Shown piece by piece: positions 55,460 to 64,000 of a stretch of 64,000 nt of DNA; the stretch's first letter is position 1, and each line of letters opens with the position of its first letter. Source of the DNA: JAGPUQ01 sp963708735 (GTDB lineage: Bacteria > Pseudomonadota > Gammaproteobacteria > Pseudomonadales > Porticoccaceae); NCBI GenBank assembly GCA_963708735.1, contig CAVPTW010000010.1, positions 1 to 64,000 on the forward strand, given 5' to 3'. The notes beneath the pieces were generated by a model. It did no database searches. It saw only the letters and a list, made by a program, of their open reading frames with translations, and was not told the DNA's origin. The translations under genes were made by a program, and so were the position numbers.

Positions 55460-55642
55460 GGATTACCCTGCGCTGGAGTGGCGTAGTCGGCATGATCGGC
55501 TTGGTCTGGTTTGTCACTGCGGAGTGTGCCACAGAACCTGCCTTGCACGCTGTTATGATAGGAACGTTCGGGAGCGCATTTCCGTGTTCCCGGCGCGAAA
55601 TCGTCGCGCACCTTTCCACCGTCAACTGAAGCGCCTGACACC

Positions 55643-58204
55643 ATGCCCGGTACCCGTTTTCCACTCGAAGTCCAGCCGCGGATTCCCACCGAACTCCAGG
55701 GTCTGGAACAGCTCGCGAACAACCTGATCTACAGTTGGGAACGCGGCGTGCGCGCGCTGTTTTTCCGGCTCGACTGCGAGCTCTGGGAACAGTGCGGCCA
55801 CAATCCCAAGGTGTTCCTGCGTCGCGTCGGGCAGGACCGGCTGGAGAAAGCCGCGTCCGATCCGGTGTTCCTCCAGAATTTTCGCGGCGTGATGTCGGCC
55901 TACGACAGCTATCTTGAGTTTCGCAATCGCGCCGATCGCGACCACAGCCCGCTTGAGGAGGGGCGTGATCTGGTGTCCTACTCCTGTGCCGAATACGGCC
56001 TCCATGAGAGTTTCCCCATCTATTCTGGGGGGTTGGGAATCCTGGCGGGCGACTACTGCAAGGCGATGAGCGACATGGACGTGCCTTTCGTCGCGGTGGG
56101 GATTCTCTATCGGCGGGGGTATTTCAACCAGACCATCGATGCCGAAGGCAACCAGATCGCGAGCTACACGCCGTCCCGCTTCGAGGATCTGCCGATCACC
56201 TGTGCCACCTGCAAGGAGGGCAAACCCCTGATCGTCCCGGTGCGCATGGCCGAGCGCGATGTATGGCTGCAGGTCTGGGTGGCGCAGGTCGGTCATATCA
56301 AGCTGTATCTGCTGGATTCCGACATCGAGCAAAACTCGATGGACGATCGCGCCATCACCTACCAGCTTTACGGCGGCGGCGAGGTCAACCGCATACAGCA
56401 GGAGATCGTGCTGGGGATCGGCGGCGTGCGGGCCCAGCGGGCGCTGGGGCTGGCGCCGACCGTATGGCATATCAACGAGGGTCATTCGGCCTTTCAGGTG
56501 GTCGAACGCTGTCGCGAACTGGTGGCGCAAGGGCTGGATTTCGCCAGTGCCTTCGAAGCGGTGGCGGCGAGCACGGTATTCACCACGCACACTCCGGTGG
56601 CGGCCGGGCATGACCTCTTCGAGCACAGCCTGATACGCCATTATCTGGCGCATTATGTCGCCGAACTGAATGTTTCCATGGACGAGTTTCTGGCGCTGGG
56701 CGCGAGTCCGGGCGGGGAACATCGTTTCAACATGACTGCGCTCGCCCTGCGCGGCTCGCGCTTCCACAATGGTGTCAGCGCCATTCACGGCGGCGTCGCT
56801 TCCCACATGGAGGGCTACATCTGGCCGCAGATCGAGCCGGCTGAAAATCCGATGCGCCATGTCACTAACGGTATCCATGTGCCCACCTTTCTGGCGCGGG
56901 AATGGGTTGTCTATTTCAACCAACAGTTCGGCGGCAGCTGGCGCAATGAGCTGTCCAATGGCGACTATTGGCACCAGATCGACGAGATCCCCGACCACAT
57001 ATTCTGGAGTCAGCGCGAGCACCTGAAATCCAAGCTGGCGGAGGCGTTGACCGAACGCATCACTCGGCAGCAGACGCGCAACGGCTTCAGCAAGGCGCAG
57101 ATCGCCCGCATGACCCGCCATCTAGAGCAGGGCGAGCGCGGCGTCATGATGGTCGGTTTCGCGCGCCGCTTTGCCACCTACAAACGCGCAACCCTGGTGT
57201 TTTCCGACGAGGCGCGGCTGGCGCGCCTGCTCAACGATCCCGAGCGGCCGGTGGTCTTTGTTTTTGCGGGGAAAGCACACCCCAACGATCAGCCCGGCCA
57301 GGCACTGATTCGCGCCATCCATCATTATTCGCGCAAGCCGGAATTCGAGGGCAAGATCCTGCTCGTGGAGAACTACGACATTGCCCTGGCGCGCAAGCTG
57401 GTCGCCGGGGTGGATGTCTGGCTCAACACCCCCCAGTACCCTCTGGAGGCGAGCGGTACCTCGGGCCAGAAGGCAGCGATCAACGGCGTGCTCAACCTGA
57501 GCGTTCTGGATGGCTGGTGGGCGGAGGGCCATACCGGCGACAACGGTTGGGGCATCACACCTCATGGGCCGCAATACTCGCAGGAGTTTCGCGACCGCGA
57601 GGAAGCCGGCGAATTGCTCGATCTGCTCGAACGCCAGGTGGTGCCGCTCTATTTCGATCGCAACAGCCACGGCTATTCGCGCCGCTGGGTAGTGCGCGCC
57701 AAGGCAGCGATGAAAACCACCATTCCCCGTTTCAATGCCGAACGCATGGTGGCCGACTATGTGCGCGAGCACTATCTGCCTGCGAGCCGCCAGGGTGAGC
57801 GGGTCGCTGCGAATGACTGGGCCGGAGCGAAGGCCCTCGCGGCCTGGAAGAAAAAAATCAGCACCGGCTGGGCCGCGGTCAGGATCGAGCGCCTGGATGT
57901 GCCCCTGACCGATGTTCACTCGGACGAAGCGCTGCCCATCCAGGTGGCAGTGGAGCTGGGGACTCTGACTCCGGCTGACGTAGTGGTGGATTGCGTACTG
58001 GGAGTGGAATCGCAGGAGGGTGAGTTCAGTCCCCGCTCGCACCACGCCTTGCGTCACTGCGGTAGCACAGCGGACGGCCGCGCCCTGTTTTGCATCGAAC
58101 TCAAACCGACAGCCCCCGGCCTGCAGTCCTACATGCTGCGGGTCTATCCGCACCACGAACTCCTCGCCCATCCCTTCGAGATGGGTCGCATGCTCTGGGT
58201 GTGA
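55643..58204 (+). CDS. glgP: Alpha-glucan (glycogen/maltodextrin) phosphorylase
   Basis: Releases glucose 1-phosphate from glycogen, 853 residues. The N-terminal DUF3417-like part (EVQPRIPTELQGLEQLANNL) and segments such as YCKAMSDMDVPFVAVG, WHINEGHSAFQVVER and EASGTSGQKAAINGVLNLS identify the TIGR02094-type family, distinct from the E. coli GlgP type. It converges on malQ; the two stop codons are about 30 bp apart. Confidence 0.92.
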   Translation: MPGTRFPLEVQPRIPTELQGLEQLANNLIYSWERGVRALFFRLDCELWEQCGHNPKVFLRRVGQDRLEKAASDPVFLQNFRGVMSAYDSYLEFRNRADRDHSPLEEGRDLVSYSCAEYGLHESFPIYSGGLGILAGDYCKAMSDMDVPFVAVGILYRRGYFNQTIDAEGNQIASYTPSRFEDLPITCATCKEGKPLIVPVRMAERDVWLQVWVAQVGHIKLYLLDSDIEQNSMDDRAITYQLYGGGEVNRIQQEIVLGIGGVRAQRALGLAPTVWHINEGHSAFQVVERCRELVAQGLDFASAFEAVAASTVFTTHTPVAAGHDLFEHSLIRHYLAHYVAELNVSMDEFLALGASPGGEHRFNMTALALRGSRFHNGVSAIHGGVASHMEGYIWPQIEPAENPMRHVTNGIHVPTFLAREWVVYFNQQFGGSWRNELSNGDYWHQIDEIPDHIFWSQREHLKSKLAEALTERITRQQTRNGFSKAQIARMTRHLEQGERGVMMVGFARRFATYKRATLVFSDEARLARLLNDPERPVVFVFAGKAHPNDQPGQALIRAIHHYSRKPEFEGKILLVENYDIALARKLVAGVDVWLNTPQYPLEASGTSGQKAAINGVLNLSVLDGWWAEGHTGDNGWGITPHGPQYSQEFRDREEAGELLDLLERQVVPLYFDRNSHGYSRRWVVRAKAAMKTTIPRFNAERMVADYVREHYLPASRQGERVAANDWAGAKALAAWKKKISTGWAAVRIERLDVPLTDVHSDEALPIQVAVELGTLTPADVVVDCVLGVESQEGEFSPRSHHALRHCGSTADGRALFCIELKPTAPGLQSYMLRVYPHHELLAHPFEMGRMLWV

Positions 58205-58234
58205 ACGCGGAAAACGGCGATCGTGCGGCCTGGC

Positions 58235-59647
58235 TCAGGGTCGCGGCGCCGTCGGCGCGCGCTCGTGGTGGCGGTTGAGTTCCTGCAGGTGCGCGGCCAG
58301 GTGGTCCGGAATTTCTTCCCAGGCGAAGCGAAAGCGCCAGTTGCTGCCGCCGCAGGTGCCCGGGGTGTTCATCCGGCGCGTACTGCCCAATCCCAGTAAA
58401 TCCTGCATCGGGATGATCGCCAGCCGCGCCGCCGAGGCGAAGGCGGCGCGGATCAGTGGCCAGGGCATGGGGTCGGGGGGCAGACCAAGATATTCGAGCA
58501 CGCGTTGCCGATGCGCGGTGCCGAGCGCGCGGAACCAGCCGAGGGTGGTGTCGTTGTCGTGGGTACCGGTATAGACCACCGCGTTGGATGGATGGTTGTG
58601 GGGCAGGTAGGGATTGCCGGCATCGCTGTCGAAGGCGAACTGGAGGATCTTCATGCCCGGCAGGCCATAGCGGTCGCGCAGTTCCTCCACTGCCGGGGTG
58701 ATCACGCCCAGATCCTCGGCGATCAGGGGCAGCGGCGAATGGTCCTGGGCCAGCGCATCCAGCAGTTGTGCTCCGGGGCCGGGCACCCAGCGGCCCTCGA
58801 CCGCCGAGGCGGCGCCGGCCGGGATTTCCCAGCAGGCTTCCAGACCGCGAAAGTGGTCGAAACGCACCAGGTCGAACTGTCGCGTCAGGTGATTCAGGCG
58901 CTGGCGCCACCAGCGGAAGCCGTCCCGCGCCATCGCTTCCCAGCGGTAATGGGGGTTCCCCCACCACTGGCCGGTAGCGGAGAAATAATCCGGCGGCACT
59001 CCGGTCACGGCCAGGGGCTGGCCGGCTTCGTCCAGCAGGAACTGCTCCGGATGGCTCCAGACATCGGCGCTGTCGTAAGCCACGAACAGTGGCAGGTCGC
59101 CAATCACGCGCACGCCCCGGGCTGCGGCATAGCCCCGCAACGCTCGCCACTCGCGGTCGAACCGGAACTGCTCGATCTGTACCGCGCGATACCTATCGGC
59201 ATGGTCCCTTCGGACCGCCGCCAGGGCGTCGGGGTGGCGTTGGCGCAGCGGTTCCGGCCATTGCTGCCAGCCGCAATCCGGATGACGGGTCCGGATTACC
59301 CGATAGAGCGCGTAATCGTCCAGCCAGTGATGGGTGGCGTAGAGAAAATCCGTGAACTCCGACCCCAGCCAGGCCTCTGCCACCCTGGTCTCCAGGTCGG
59401 ACGCCAGCAACCTCGGGTTGCCGGCAAAGGCGGATTCCGACTGATAGGGCGAGCCGTAGCGGTCGGTGGGTCCCAGTGGCAACATCTGCCAGTAGCCGAA
59501 CCCCGCCGCCGCGAGAAAATCGACAAACCGGTAGGCTGCTTCGCCCAAGGTACCATGTGGCCCCGGGCCCGGCAGTGAGGAAGGGTGAAGCAATACGCCG
59601 CTGGCGCGGCCCGTCAGGGGACCGGATGAAGTGGCGGCATGCGTCAC
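58235..59647 (-). CDS. malQ: 4-alpha-glucanotransferase (amylomaltase)
   Basis: GH77 enzyme that transfers maltodextrin segments, 470 residues. SGVLLHPSSLPGPGPHGTLG, WQMLPLGPTDRYGSPYQSES, the nucleophile region VRFDHFRGLEACWEI, acid/base LIAEDLGVIT, and VVYTGTHDNDTTLGW are all present. Third gene of the glgC-GH57-malQ operon, 12 bp after GH57. Confidence 0.94.
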   Translation of the reverse strand: MTHAATSSGPLTGRASGVLLHPSSLPGPGPHGTLGEAAYRFVDFLAAAGFGYWQMLPLGPTDRYGSPYQSESAFAGNPRLLASDLETRVAEAWLGSEFTDFLYATHHWLDDYALYRVIRTRHPDCGWQQWPEPLRQRHPDALAAVRRDHADRYRAVQIEQFRFDREWRALRGYAAARGVRVIGDLPLFVAYDSADVWSHPEQFLLDEAGQPLAVTGVPPDYFSATGQWWGNPHYRWEAMARDGFRWWRQRLNHLTRQFDLVRFDHFRGLEACWEIPAGAASAVEGRWVPGPGAQLLDALAQDHSPLPLIAEDLGVITPAVEELRDRYGLPGMKILQFAFDSDAGNPYLPHNHPSNAVVYTGTHDNDTTLGWFRALGTAHRQRVLEYLGLPPDPMPWPLIRAAFASAARLAIIPMQDLLGLGSTRRMNTPGTCGGSNWRFRFAWEEIPDHLAAHLQELNRHHERAPTAPRP

Positions 59648-59659
59648 CGCCGGCCGCTC

Positions 59660-61381
59660 TCAGCCGTCCTGGCCGCGGCGCATCACACCGCCGAGTTCCG
59701 GCGCGCCGTGGCCCACGAACTGGGTGTTGGACAGTGCGGCCGGCAGCGGCCGGCCGAGCAGTCGGTAAAGCTGTCCCAGATGACTGCGAAACAGGGCATC
59801 GAATTCCGCTACGGAAGTGGCCGGATTGTAGTCGCCAAACCACCAGCACCAGTCGGAGGCTTCGCACAGGGCCAGTTGCCGCTCCGCCAGCTCCCGCTGC
59901 GGGGCGTCCATCTCGCCCGCCGCGACCACCTCGTCATAGACGGCTTTGGCGGCACAGAGCATTTCCCAGGCGCGATTCTTGTCAGGGTCTCCGATCCAGG
60001 TGGTGAGAGTGCCGTAGACCCAGCTACCGGCCACCAGGTGCGCCAGCGGAAGGGGAGCGCTGGCATCCGCGCCGGAGTTCGAAAAAGTGGTCAGCCGCAA
60101 GCGCGGGTGGCGGCCCAGGGTCTGGTAGAGCGCGTGCAGGAAAAATTCCCCATTGTGAGGGTAGTACTCCCAGCAGTTCTCGCCATCGAGAATGATGGAG
60201 ACCACCCGGTGCTGCCGGTCCTGGCAGGCGCGGTCGATGTTCTGCAGATGGTGTACCAGATCGGCAACCGCGTCCTCGGCACGCCAGGTCGCGTACTCGA
60301 ATCCGATTTTGTCGGAGAGGCCGTCGTCGCGAAAAAAAAGGACGGGGGACAGATCCTTGAGCCGATAAGCATGGTGAATGCAGGGCGATTCCGGGTCGGC
60401 CGGGCCGCGGCTGTTGCGCAGTACGGCCTGGCCGCTCGCGGTCCAGCGGAAACCCGCCGCCCCGATCTGCCTGACCGCGGCTTCACTGAGGGCTCCTTCC
60501 GAGGGCCAGCAGCCCGCCGGGGTGCTGCCGAAAAACCGCTTGAACACCGTCCGGGCGCGCGCCAGTTGATCCCGCACCCGTGCCTCGCCGCCCGGATAAT
60601 GGCAGTGCGGCAGCGGCAGGTCGGGAACCGCCTCGCGGGCACTCTGGAGGTCAAGCAACAGCGGCAGGATGGGGTGACTGTAGGGTGTGACGGACAGTTC
60701 GATGCGGCCCTGTTCGGCCAGGGCCCGGTAGCGCGGGATGACGCCGGCGAGGGCATCGGCTATCACCGCGAGGAGGAGGCGACGCTGGTCGCGACCGAAG
60801 TTAGTTTCCTGCGCCATCAACTGCCTTACCCGGTCGTCCCCGGTGCGCAGCGACTCCCCGCACCAGGCCAGGTGATACCACACCAGCAGGTCGAAAAAAA
60901 ACTGTTCGGACAGATAGGACAGGATCCTGGCATCGTCGTTGGCCTGGCGAGCCATGGCGGCAAGGCGTGCATAGGGCGGGAAACGGGCGATCAGCCGCTG
61001 CTCGTTGGCGCGCAACCCCTGGGCGGCGATCCGGGCCCGCACCTCGGGATCGGTGGGTAGCTGCTCGGCGACCAACCACTCCAGTACCGGGTCGGGTAGA
61101 TCCTCCCCGTGATCGAGGTAGGCTCGTAAACGCCGGGCGTAGTCGTCGATCTGTTCCAGCAGGGTGGGACTGAAATTGACCACCGCGCGCGCTTCCGGTA
61201 TCGCCTCGATGGCGGCCGCCATGTCGGTGTAGTCCTTGATGCCGTGCAGGTAGGTCCAGGGTTGCTGGTAGCGGCCGGTGTCCGATTCCCGGTATTCGGG
61301 CTGGTGCATGTGCCAGCACAACACGACATCGGTGCGGGTGTCAGCGATTTGCTCAGGCGCGGCCGCGTACTCAGGCGACAT
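59660..61381 (-). CDS. Glycoside hydrolase family 57 protein
   Basis: Protein of 573 residues acting on alpha-glucans. The GH57 motif 1 reads VVLCWHMHQPEYRES; further conserved parts include GCWPSEGALSEAAVRQIG and VVSIILDGENCWEYYPHNG. Family members are amylases, amylopullulanases or branching enzymes; which applies is not readable. ATG 61381 overlaps the end of glgC by 11 nt, indicating co-translation. Confidence 0.87.
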   Translation of the reverse strand: MSPEYAAAPEQIADTRTDVVLCWHMHQPEYRESDTGRYQQPWTYLHGIKDYTDMAAAIEAIPEARAVVNFSPTLLEQIDDYARRLRAYLDHGEDLPDPVLEWLVAEQLPTDPEVRARIAAQGLRANEQRLIARFPPYARLAAMARQANDDARILSYLSEQFFFDLLVWYHLAWCGESLRTGDDRVRQLMAQETNFGRDQRRLLLAVIADALAGVIPRYRALAEQGRIELSVTPYSHPILPLLLDLQSAREAVPDLPLPHCHYPGGEARVRDQLARARTVFKRFFGSTPAGCWPSEGALSEAAVRQIGAAGFRWTASGQAVLRNSRGPADPESPCIHHAYRLKDLSPVLFFRDDGLSDKIGFEYATWRAEDAVADLVHHLQNIDRACQDRQHRVVSIILDGENCWEYYPHNGEFFLHALYQTLGRHPRLRLTTFSNSGADASAPLPLAHLVAGSWVYGTLTTWIGDPDKNRAWEMLCAAKAVYDEVVAAGEMDAPQRELAERQLALCEASDWCWWFGDYNPATSVAEFDALFRSHLGQLYRLLGRPLPAALSNTQFVGHGAPELGGVMRRGQDG

Positions 61382-62645
61382 GGCTCTCCGGCACCCGGCG
61401 CGCCAACATCTCTGCCGAAACCAGCGTGATGCCCTGGGGCGACACATGAAAACGCCGCGCGTCCGCCGCCGCATCCACGCCGATCACGGTGCCCGGGGGA
61501 ATGGCGCAGCCGGTGTCCACCACCACTTTGCGCAGGTAGCAGTTGCGACCGATGTCGACGTTGGGGAGGATCACCGAGTCCTCGATCGTGCTGTAGCTGT
61601 TGACGCGCACATTGGTGCCGAGCAGCGAATGGCGCACGGTGGCGCCGGAAACGATGCAGCCGGCGGCCACCATGGAATCCATCGCGTGGCCGCGACGATT
61701 CTCGTCGTCGAACACGAACTTACAGGGCGGCAACTGCTCCTGATAGGTCCAGATCGGCCAGCCGCGATCGTAGAGGTCGAGGGGCGGCGTCACGGCGAGC
61801 AGATCCATGTGGGCCTGGTAGAAGCTGTCCACCGTGCCGACATCGCGCCAGTAGCCAGCCACGTGGGTGGCGGGTTCCTCGAAATAATGCGCTGCGATGC
61901 GGGCGTTACCGATCAGATGGGGAATGATGTCCCTGCCGAAATCGTGACAGGAGTTGGTACTGTGGGCGTCATGATTGAGTATCCGTTCGAGAAACTCCCG
62001 TGCGAACACGTAGATCCCCATCGAGGCCAGGGCTCGCGTGGGGTCTTCGGGACAGGGTGGAGGATGCGACGGCTTTTCGCGGAAGGCCTGCACCCAGCCG
62101 GCATCGTCGACGGCCATCACACCGAACTCCTGTGCCTCCCGCAATGGCACCCGGAGACAGCCGATGGTCACGTCGGCGCCGCTCTCGATGTGGCGATTCA
62201 GCATCAGCCGATAATCCATCTTGTAGACATGGTCGCCCGCGAGCACCAGCACATGGGCGGGCTGCTGCTCGCGAATGAGATCCAGGTTTTGGTGCACGGC
62301 GTCGGCGGTGCCCAGATACCAGCAGTCGCGGGTACGCTGCTGGGCGGGCAGCAACTCGATGAACTCATCCAGTTCCGGATGCAGCAGGTGCCAGCCCTTG
62401 TGGATATGGCTGTTGAGCGAGTGCGACTTGTACTGGGTGAGAATGAAGATTTTGCGAATACCGGAGTTGACGCAGTTCGACAGTGGAAAATCGATGGTCT
62501 TGTAGGTCCCCCCGAAGGGTACCGCGGGCTTGGCGTGCCAGCGCGTCAGATCGTGTAGCCGGGTGCCGGATCCGCCGGCCAGGATGAGTGCCAGCGTTTC
62601 CCGCGGCGCGTACGAATGGTCAGTATGAATAGTGGGGGACGTCAT
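61371..62645 (-). CDS. glgC: Glucose-1-phosphate adenylyltransferase
   Basis: Makes ADP-glucose, the committed step of bacterial glycogen synthesis; 424 residues. LALILAGGSGTRLHDLTRWH, KPAVPFGGTYKTIDFPLSNC (substrate and allosteric sites), VLAGDHVYKMDYRLML, and the C-terminal left-handed beta-helix (VRVNSYSTIEDSVILPNV) are typical. An AGGAG site on the minus strand precedes ATG 62645. No glgA is in the window. Confidence 0.96.
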   Translation of the reverse strand: MTSPTIHTDHSYAPRETLALILAGGSGTRLHDLTRWHAKPAVPFGGTYKTIDFPLSNCVNSGIRKIFILTQYKSHSLNSHIHKGWHLLHPELDEFIELLPAQQRTRDCWYLGTADAVHQNLDLIREQQPAHVLVLAGDHVYKMDYRLMLNRHIESGADVTIGCLRVPLREAQEFGVMAVDDAGWVQAFREKPSHPPPCPEDPTRALASMGIYVFAREFLERILNHDAHSTNSCHDFGRDIIPHLIGNARIAAHYFEEPATHVAGYWRDVGTVDSFYQAHMDLLAVTPPLDLYDRGWPIWTYQEQLPPCKFVFDDENRRGHAMDSMVAAGCIVSGATVRHSLLGTNVRVNSYSTIEDSVILPNVDIGRNCYLRKVVVDTGCAIPPGTVIGVDAAADARRFHVSPQGITLVSAEMLARRVPESHVA

Positions 62646-63135
62646 TTCGATTGCTCCTGATTGGGCAGACACAGTCAGCGTAGGGCGGTGCGCCGGTGCC
62701 GGCGTCCCGGTGCGGGGAACTGGGTGCAACACGAATTGTCATTGCCGCCTGTGACAATTCGATGATGAGGTCTCGTTCCATAATTCCGCCTCGAATTTCT
62801 GCGCCGCGCTTCACTTCGTTAGAAAGCCTTGTCGGAAAGTCTCACCGGGCAAACTGTCAATACGCTTTCAAGGGGCAAGCTTTGTGCCGGCGGCATGCTG
62901 TGCAATGGAAAATATTGTGGTCGAGCCTCGGTTCGGTATGGAGTCGTCATGGCGCCGCCGCATTCCCTTTGCGATACTGGGACCTGGCAGCAGCGCGGAT
63001 TTTGCCCCCAAGTGGAAGCCGTAATTCGATAGTGATGCGCTAGATCGCGAAAAGTTCCCTACCGCACAGCGCAGTTTTTCGCATCCCGAACCGAACCGCA
63101 GCAGCATCCTGACATATTTACTCTGGCACAGAAAT
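62646..63135. promoter_or_regulatory. Divergent control region between glgC and glgB
   Basis: A 490-bp gap without a credible gene, somewhat less GC-rich from about 62800. Apart from the palindrome at 62732-62761, I found no convincing promoter for either gene. TGGCAC at 63124-63129 resembles a sigma54 -24 element, but the -12 part is missing. Confidence 0.5.
62732..62761. promoter_or_regulatory. 30-bp palindrome upstream of glgC
   Basis: CGAATTGTCA (62732-62741) and TGACAATTCG (62752-62761) are perfect 10-bp arms around a 10-nt centre, so half-site centres are 20 bp (two helical turns) apart. It lies 87 bp upstream of the glgC start. This is the geometry of a dimeric or tetrameric repressor site; TTGTCA inside it may also be part of a promoter. 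Confidence 0.55.
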
Positions 63136-64000
63136 GTGAAACTACAACCGATTGCCGAACCCGGTTCGATTGATCTGAGTCAAGAGGCAGTACTTATCCT
63201 CGCCGGTCGCCTCCACAATCCGCTGGAACTGCTGGGCCCGCAGATGCGCGACCAGAGGGCGTTGCTGCGCGCGCTGCGGCCGCGCGCCGAACACCTGTGG
63301 GTCGAGACCGCGCGCGGGTTTCAGGCCATGGATCGGGTGGGCAATACCGCGCTGTTCGAGTGGCGTGGCGATCCGGTCGACCTCGGTCTCCACCCGCGAC
63401 TGCGGGAAGAGGCGGACGGTACCTGCCGCGAGTTTGTCGATCCCTACAGCTTCGCTACCGGCATTCCAAGCGCGGATCTGCGCGCCTTCACGGAGGGCCG
63501 CGCCTGTCACGCCCATCGTTTTCTCGGTGCCCACCCCGAGATCGTCGACGGCATCGCGGGCACCCGCTTCGCGGTCTGGGCCCCCAATGCCGAGCGGGTC
63601 AGCGTAGTCGGCGATTTCAATCACTGGGACGGCCGTGTGGCGCCGATGCAGAGTCGCGGCGACAGTGGCATCTGGGAGCTGTTTCTGCCGGGAATCGGCG
63701 CCGGGACGCTCTACAAGTACGAGCTCCGCAACCGCGACAGCGGCGCGATCCTGGTCAAGATCGATCCCTATGCGCGCCGCTTCGAGACGCCGCCGCATAC
63801 CGCTTCCGTGGTGGTCGACACTGCCGCGTACGACTGGAACGATGTGGACTGGATAGCGGCGCGCGCGCGCTGGGACTGGCAGCACAGTCCGCTGGCAATC
63901 TATGAGGTGCATCTGGGTTCCTGGCGCCGCGCGGCCGACGGCAGTCTGCTCAATTACCGCGAACTCGCCGATCAACTGGTGCCCTATGTGCGCGATCTCG
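63136..64000 (+). CDS. glgB: 1,4-alpha-glucan branching enzyme, N-terminal part (runs off the window)
   Basis: GH13 branching enzyme; 288 codons are visible. The N-terminal domain (VLILAGRLHNPLELLG) and the CBM48 module (RFAVWAPNAERVSVVGDFNHW, then WELFLPGIGAGTLYKYEL and LVKIDPYARRFE) are clear, and the catalytic barrel begins near LAIYEVHLGSWRR. The start is GTG 63136; ATG 63134 is followed at once by a stop. No Shine-Dalgarno sequence is evident. Divergent from glgC. Confidence 0.92.
   Translation, partial: MKLQPIAEPGSIDLSQEAVLILAGRLHNPLELLGPQMRDQRALLRALRPRAEHLWVETARGFQAMDRVGNTALFEWRGDPVDLGLHPRLREEADGTCREFVDPYSFATGIPSADLRAFTEGRACHAHRFLGAHPEIVDGIAGTRFAVWAPNAERVSVVGDFNHWDGRVAPMQSRGDSGIWELFLPGIGAGTLYKYELRNRDSGAILVKIDPYARRFETPPHTASVVVDTAAYDWNDVDWIAARARWDWQHSPLAIYEVHLGSWRRAADGSLLNYRELADQLVPYVRDL

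Noticed and set aside
62829..63032. A small gene between glgC and glgB
   Set aside because: The 67-codon frame has no family resemblance and no ribosome binding site.
63124..63138. A sigma54 promoter at the glgB start
   Set aside because: Only a TGGCAC resembling the -24 element is present; the -12 GC element is lacking and it would overlap the start codon.

Overview
The window is a GC-rich bacterial chromosome segment, most likely gammaproteobacterial. The orders ffs-dnaX-ybaB-recR, rpsF-rpsR-(membrane protein)-rplI-dnaB and sdhCDAB-sucAB-lpd-sucCD, together with YcgL/YcgN proteins and an HrpA of about 1,325 residues, all point that way. A large glycogen cluster (glk, glgP, malQ, GH57, glgC, glgB) next to a polyhydroxyalkanoate-granule-type protein and a full TCA block would suit a glycogen/PHA-storing organism, but genus is not identifiable from this evidence alone.

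Layout: 133-1976 holds a WYL-type regulator and a Phd/VapC toxin-antitoxin pair. 2164-10974 is a type I-C CRISPR-Cas locus in the order cas5c-cas8c(-internal cas11c)-cas7c-cas3-[cas4 relic]-[inverted RelE/ParE toxin-antitoxin]-cas4-cas1-cas2. 10975-11153 is the leader, and 11154-13112 is an array of 27 identical 37-bp repeats followed by the first 15 nt of a 28th. 13113-16817 is a 3.7-kb segment with a three-gene minus-strand operon (AAA/DUF4143 ATPase, SEC-C protein, helical-repeat protein). The missing part of the 28th repeat, a normal 34-nt spacer and a truncated terminal repeat reappear at 16818-16897. The segment therefore appears to have inserted into the loop of a CRISPR repeat, with 8 bp of repeat present on both sides. 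The SRP RNA gene ffs follows directly.

17201-31984 is housekeeping: dnaX (with an E. coli-like A AAA AAG frameshift site), ybaB, recR, rnd, ycgL, ycgN, a MoxR/VWA pair, hrpA, and the rpsF-rplI-dnaB block. 32008-40066 carries panC-panD, acetyl-CoA synthetase, a PHA-system protein, a SAM methyltransferase and a very large MscS-family channel. 40084-53767 is the TCA block: gltA (minus), a START-domain protein, then sdhCDAB-sucAB-lpdA-sucCD behind a good sigma70 promoter and a structured leader. 53953-64000 is carbohydrate storage: marR and glk (minus), glgP (plus), a minus-strand glgC-GH57-malQ operon, and a divergent glgB that runs off the window.

The most unusual part is 8170-16897. It shows the relic of an earlier cas4 at the junction between interference and adaptation modules, an addiction module in that junction, and a CRISPR repeat split at its hairpin loop by an unfamiliar three-gene cassette. 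No rRNA, tRNA, transposase or integrase gene was recognised.
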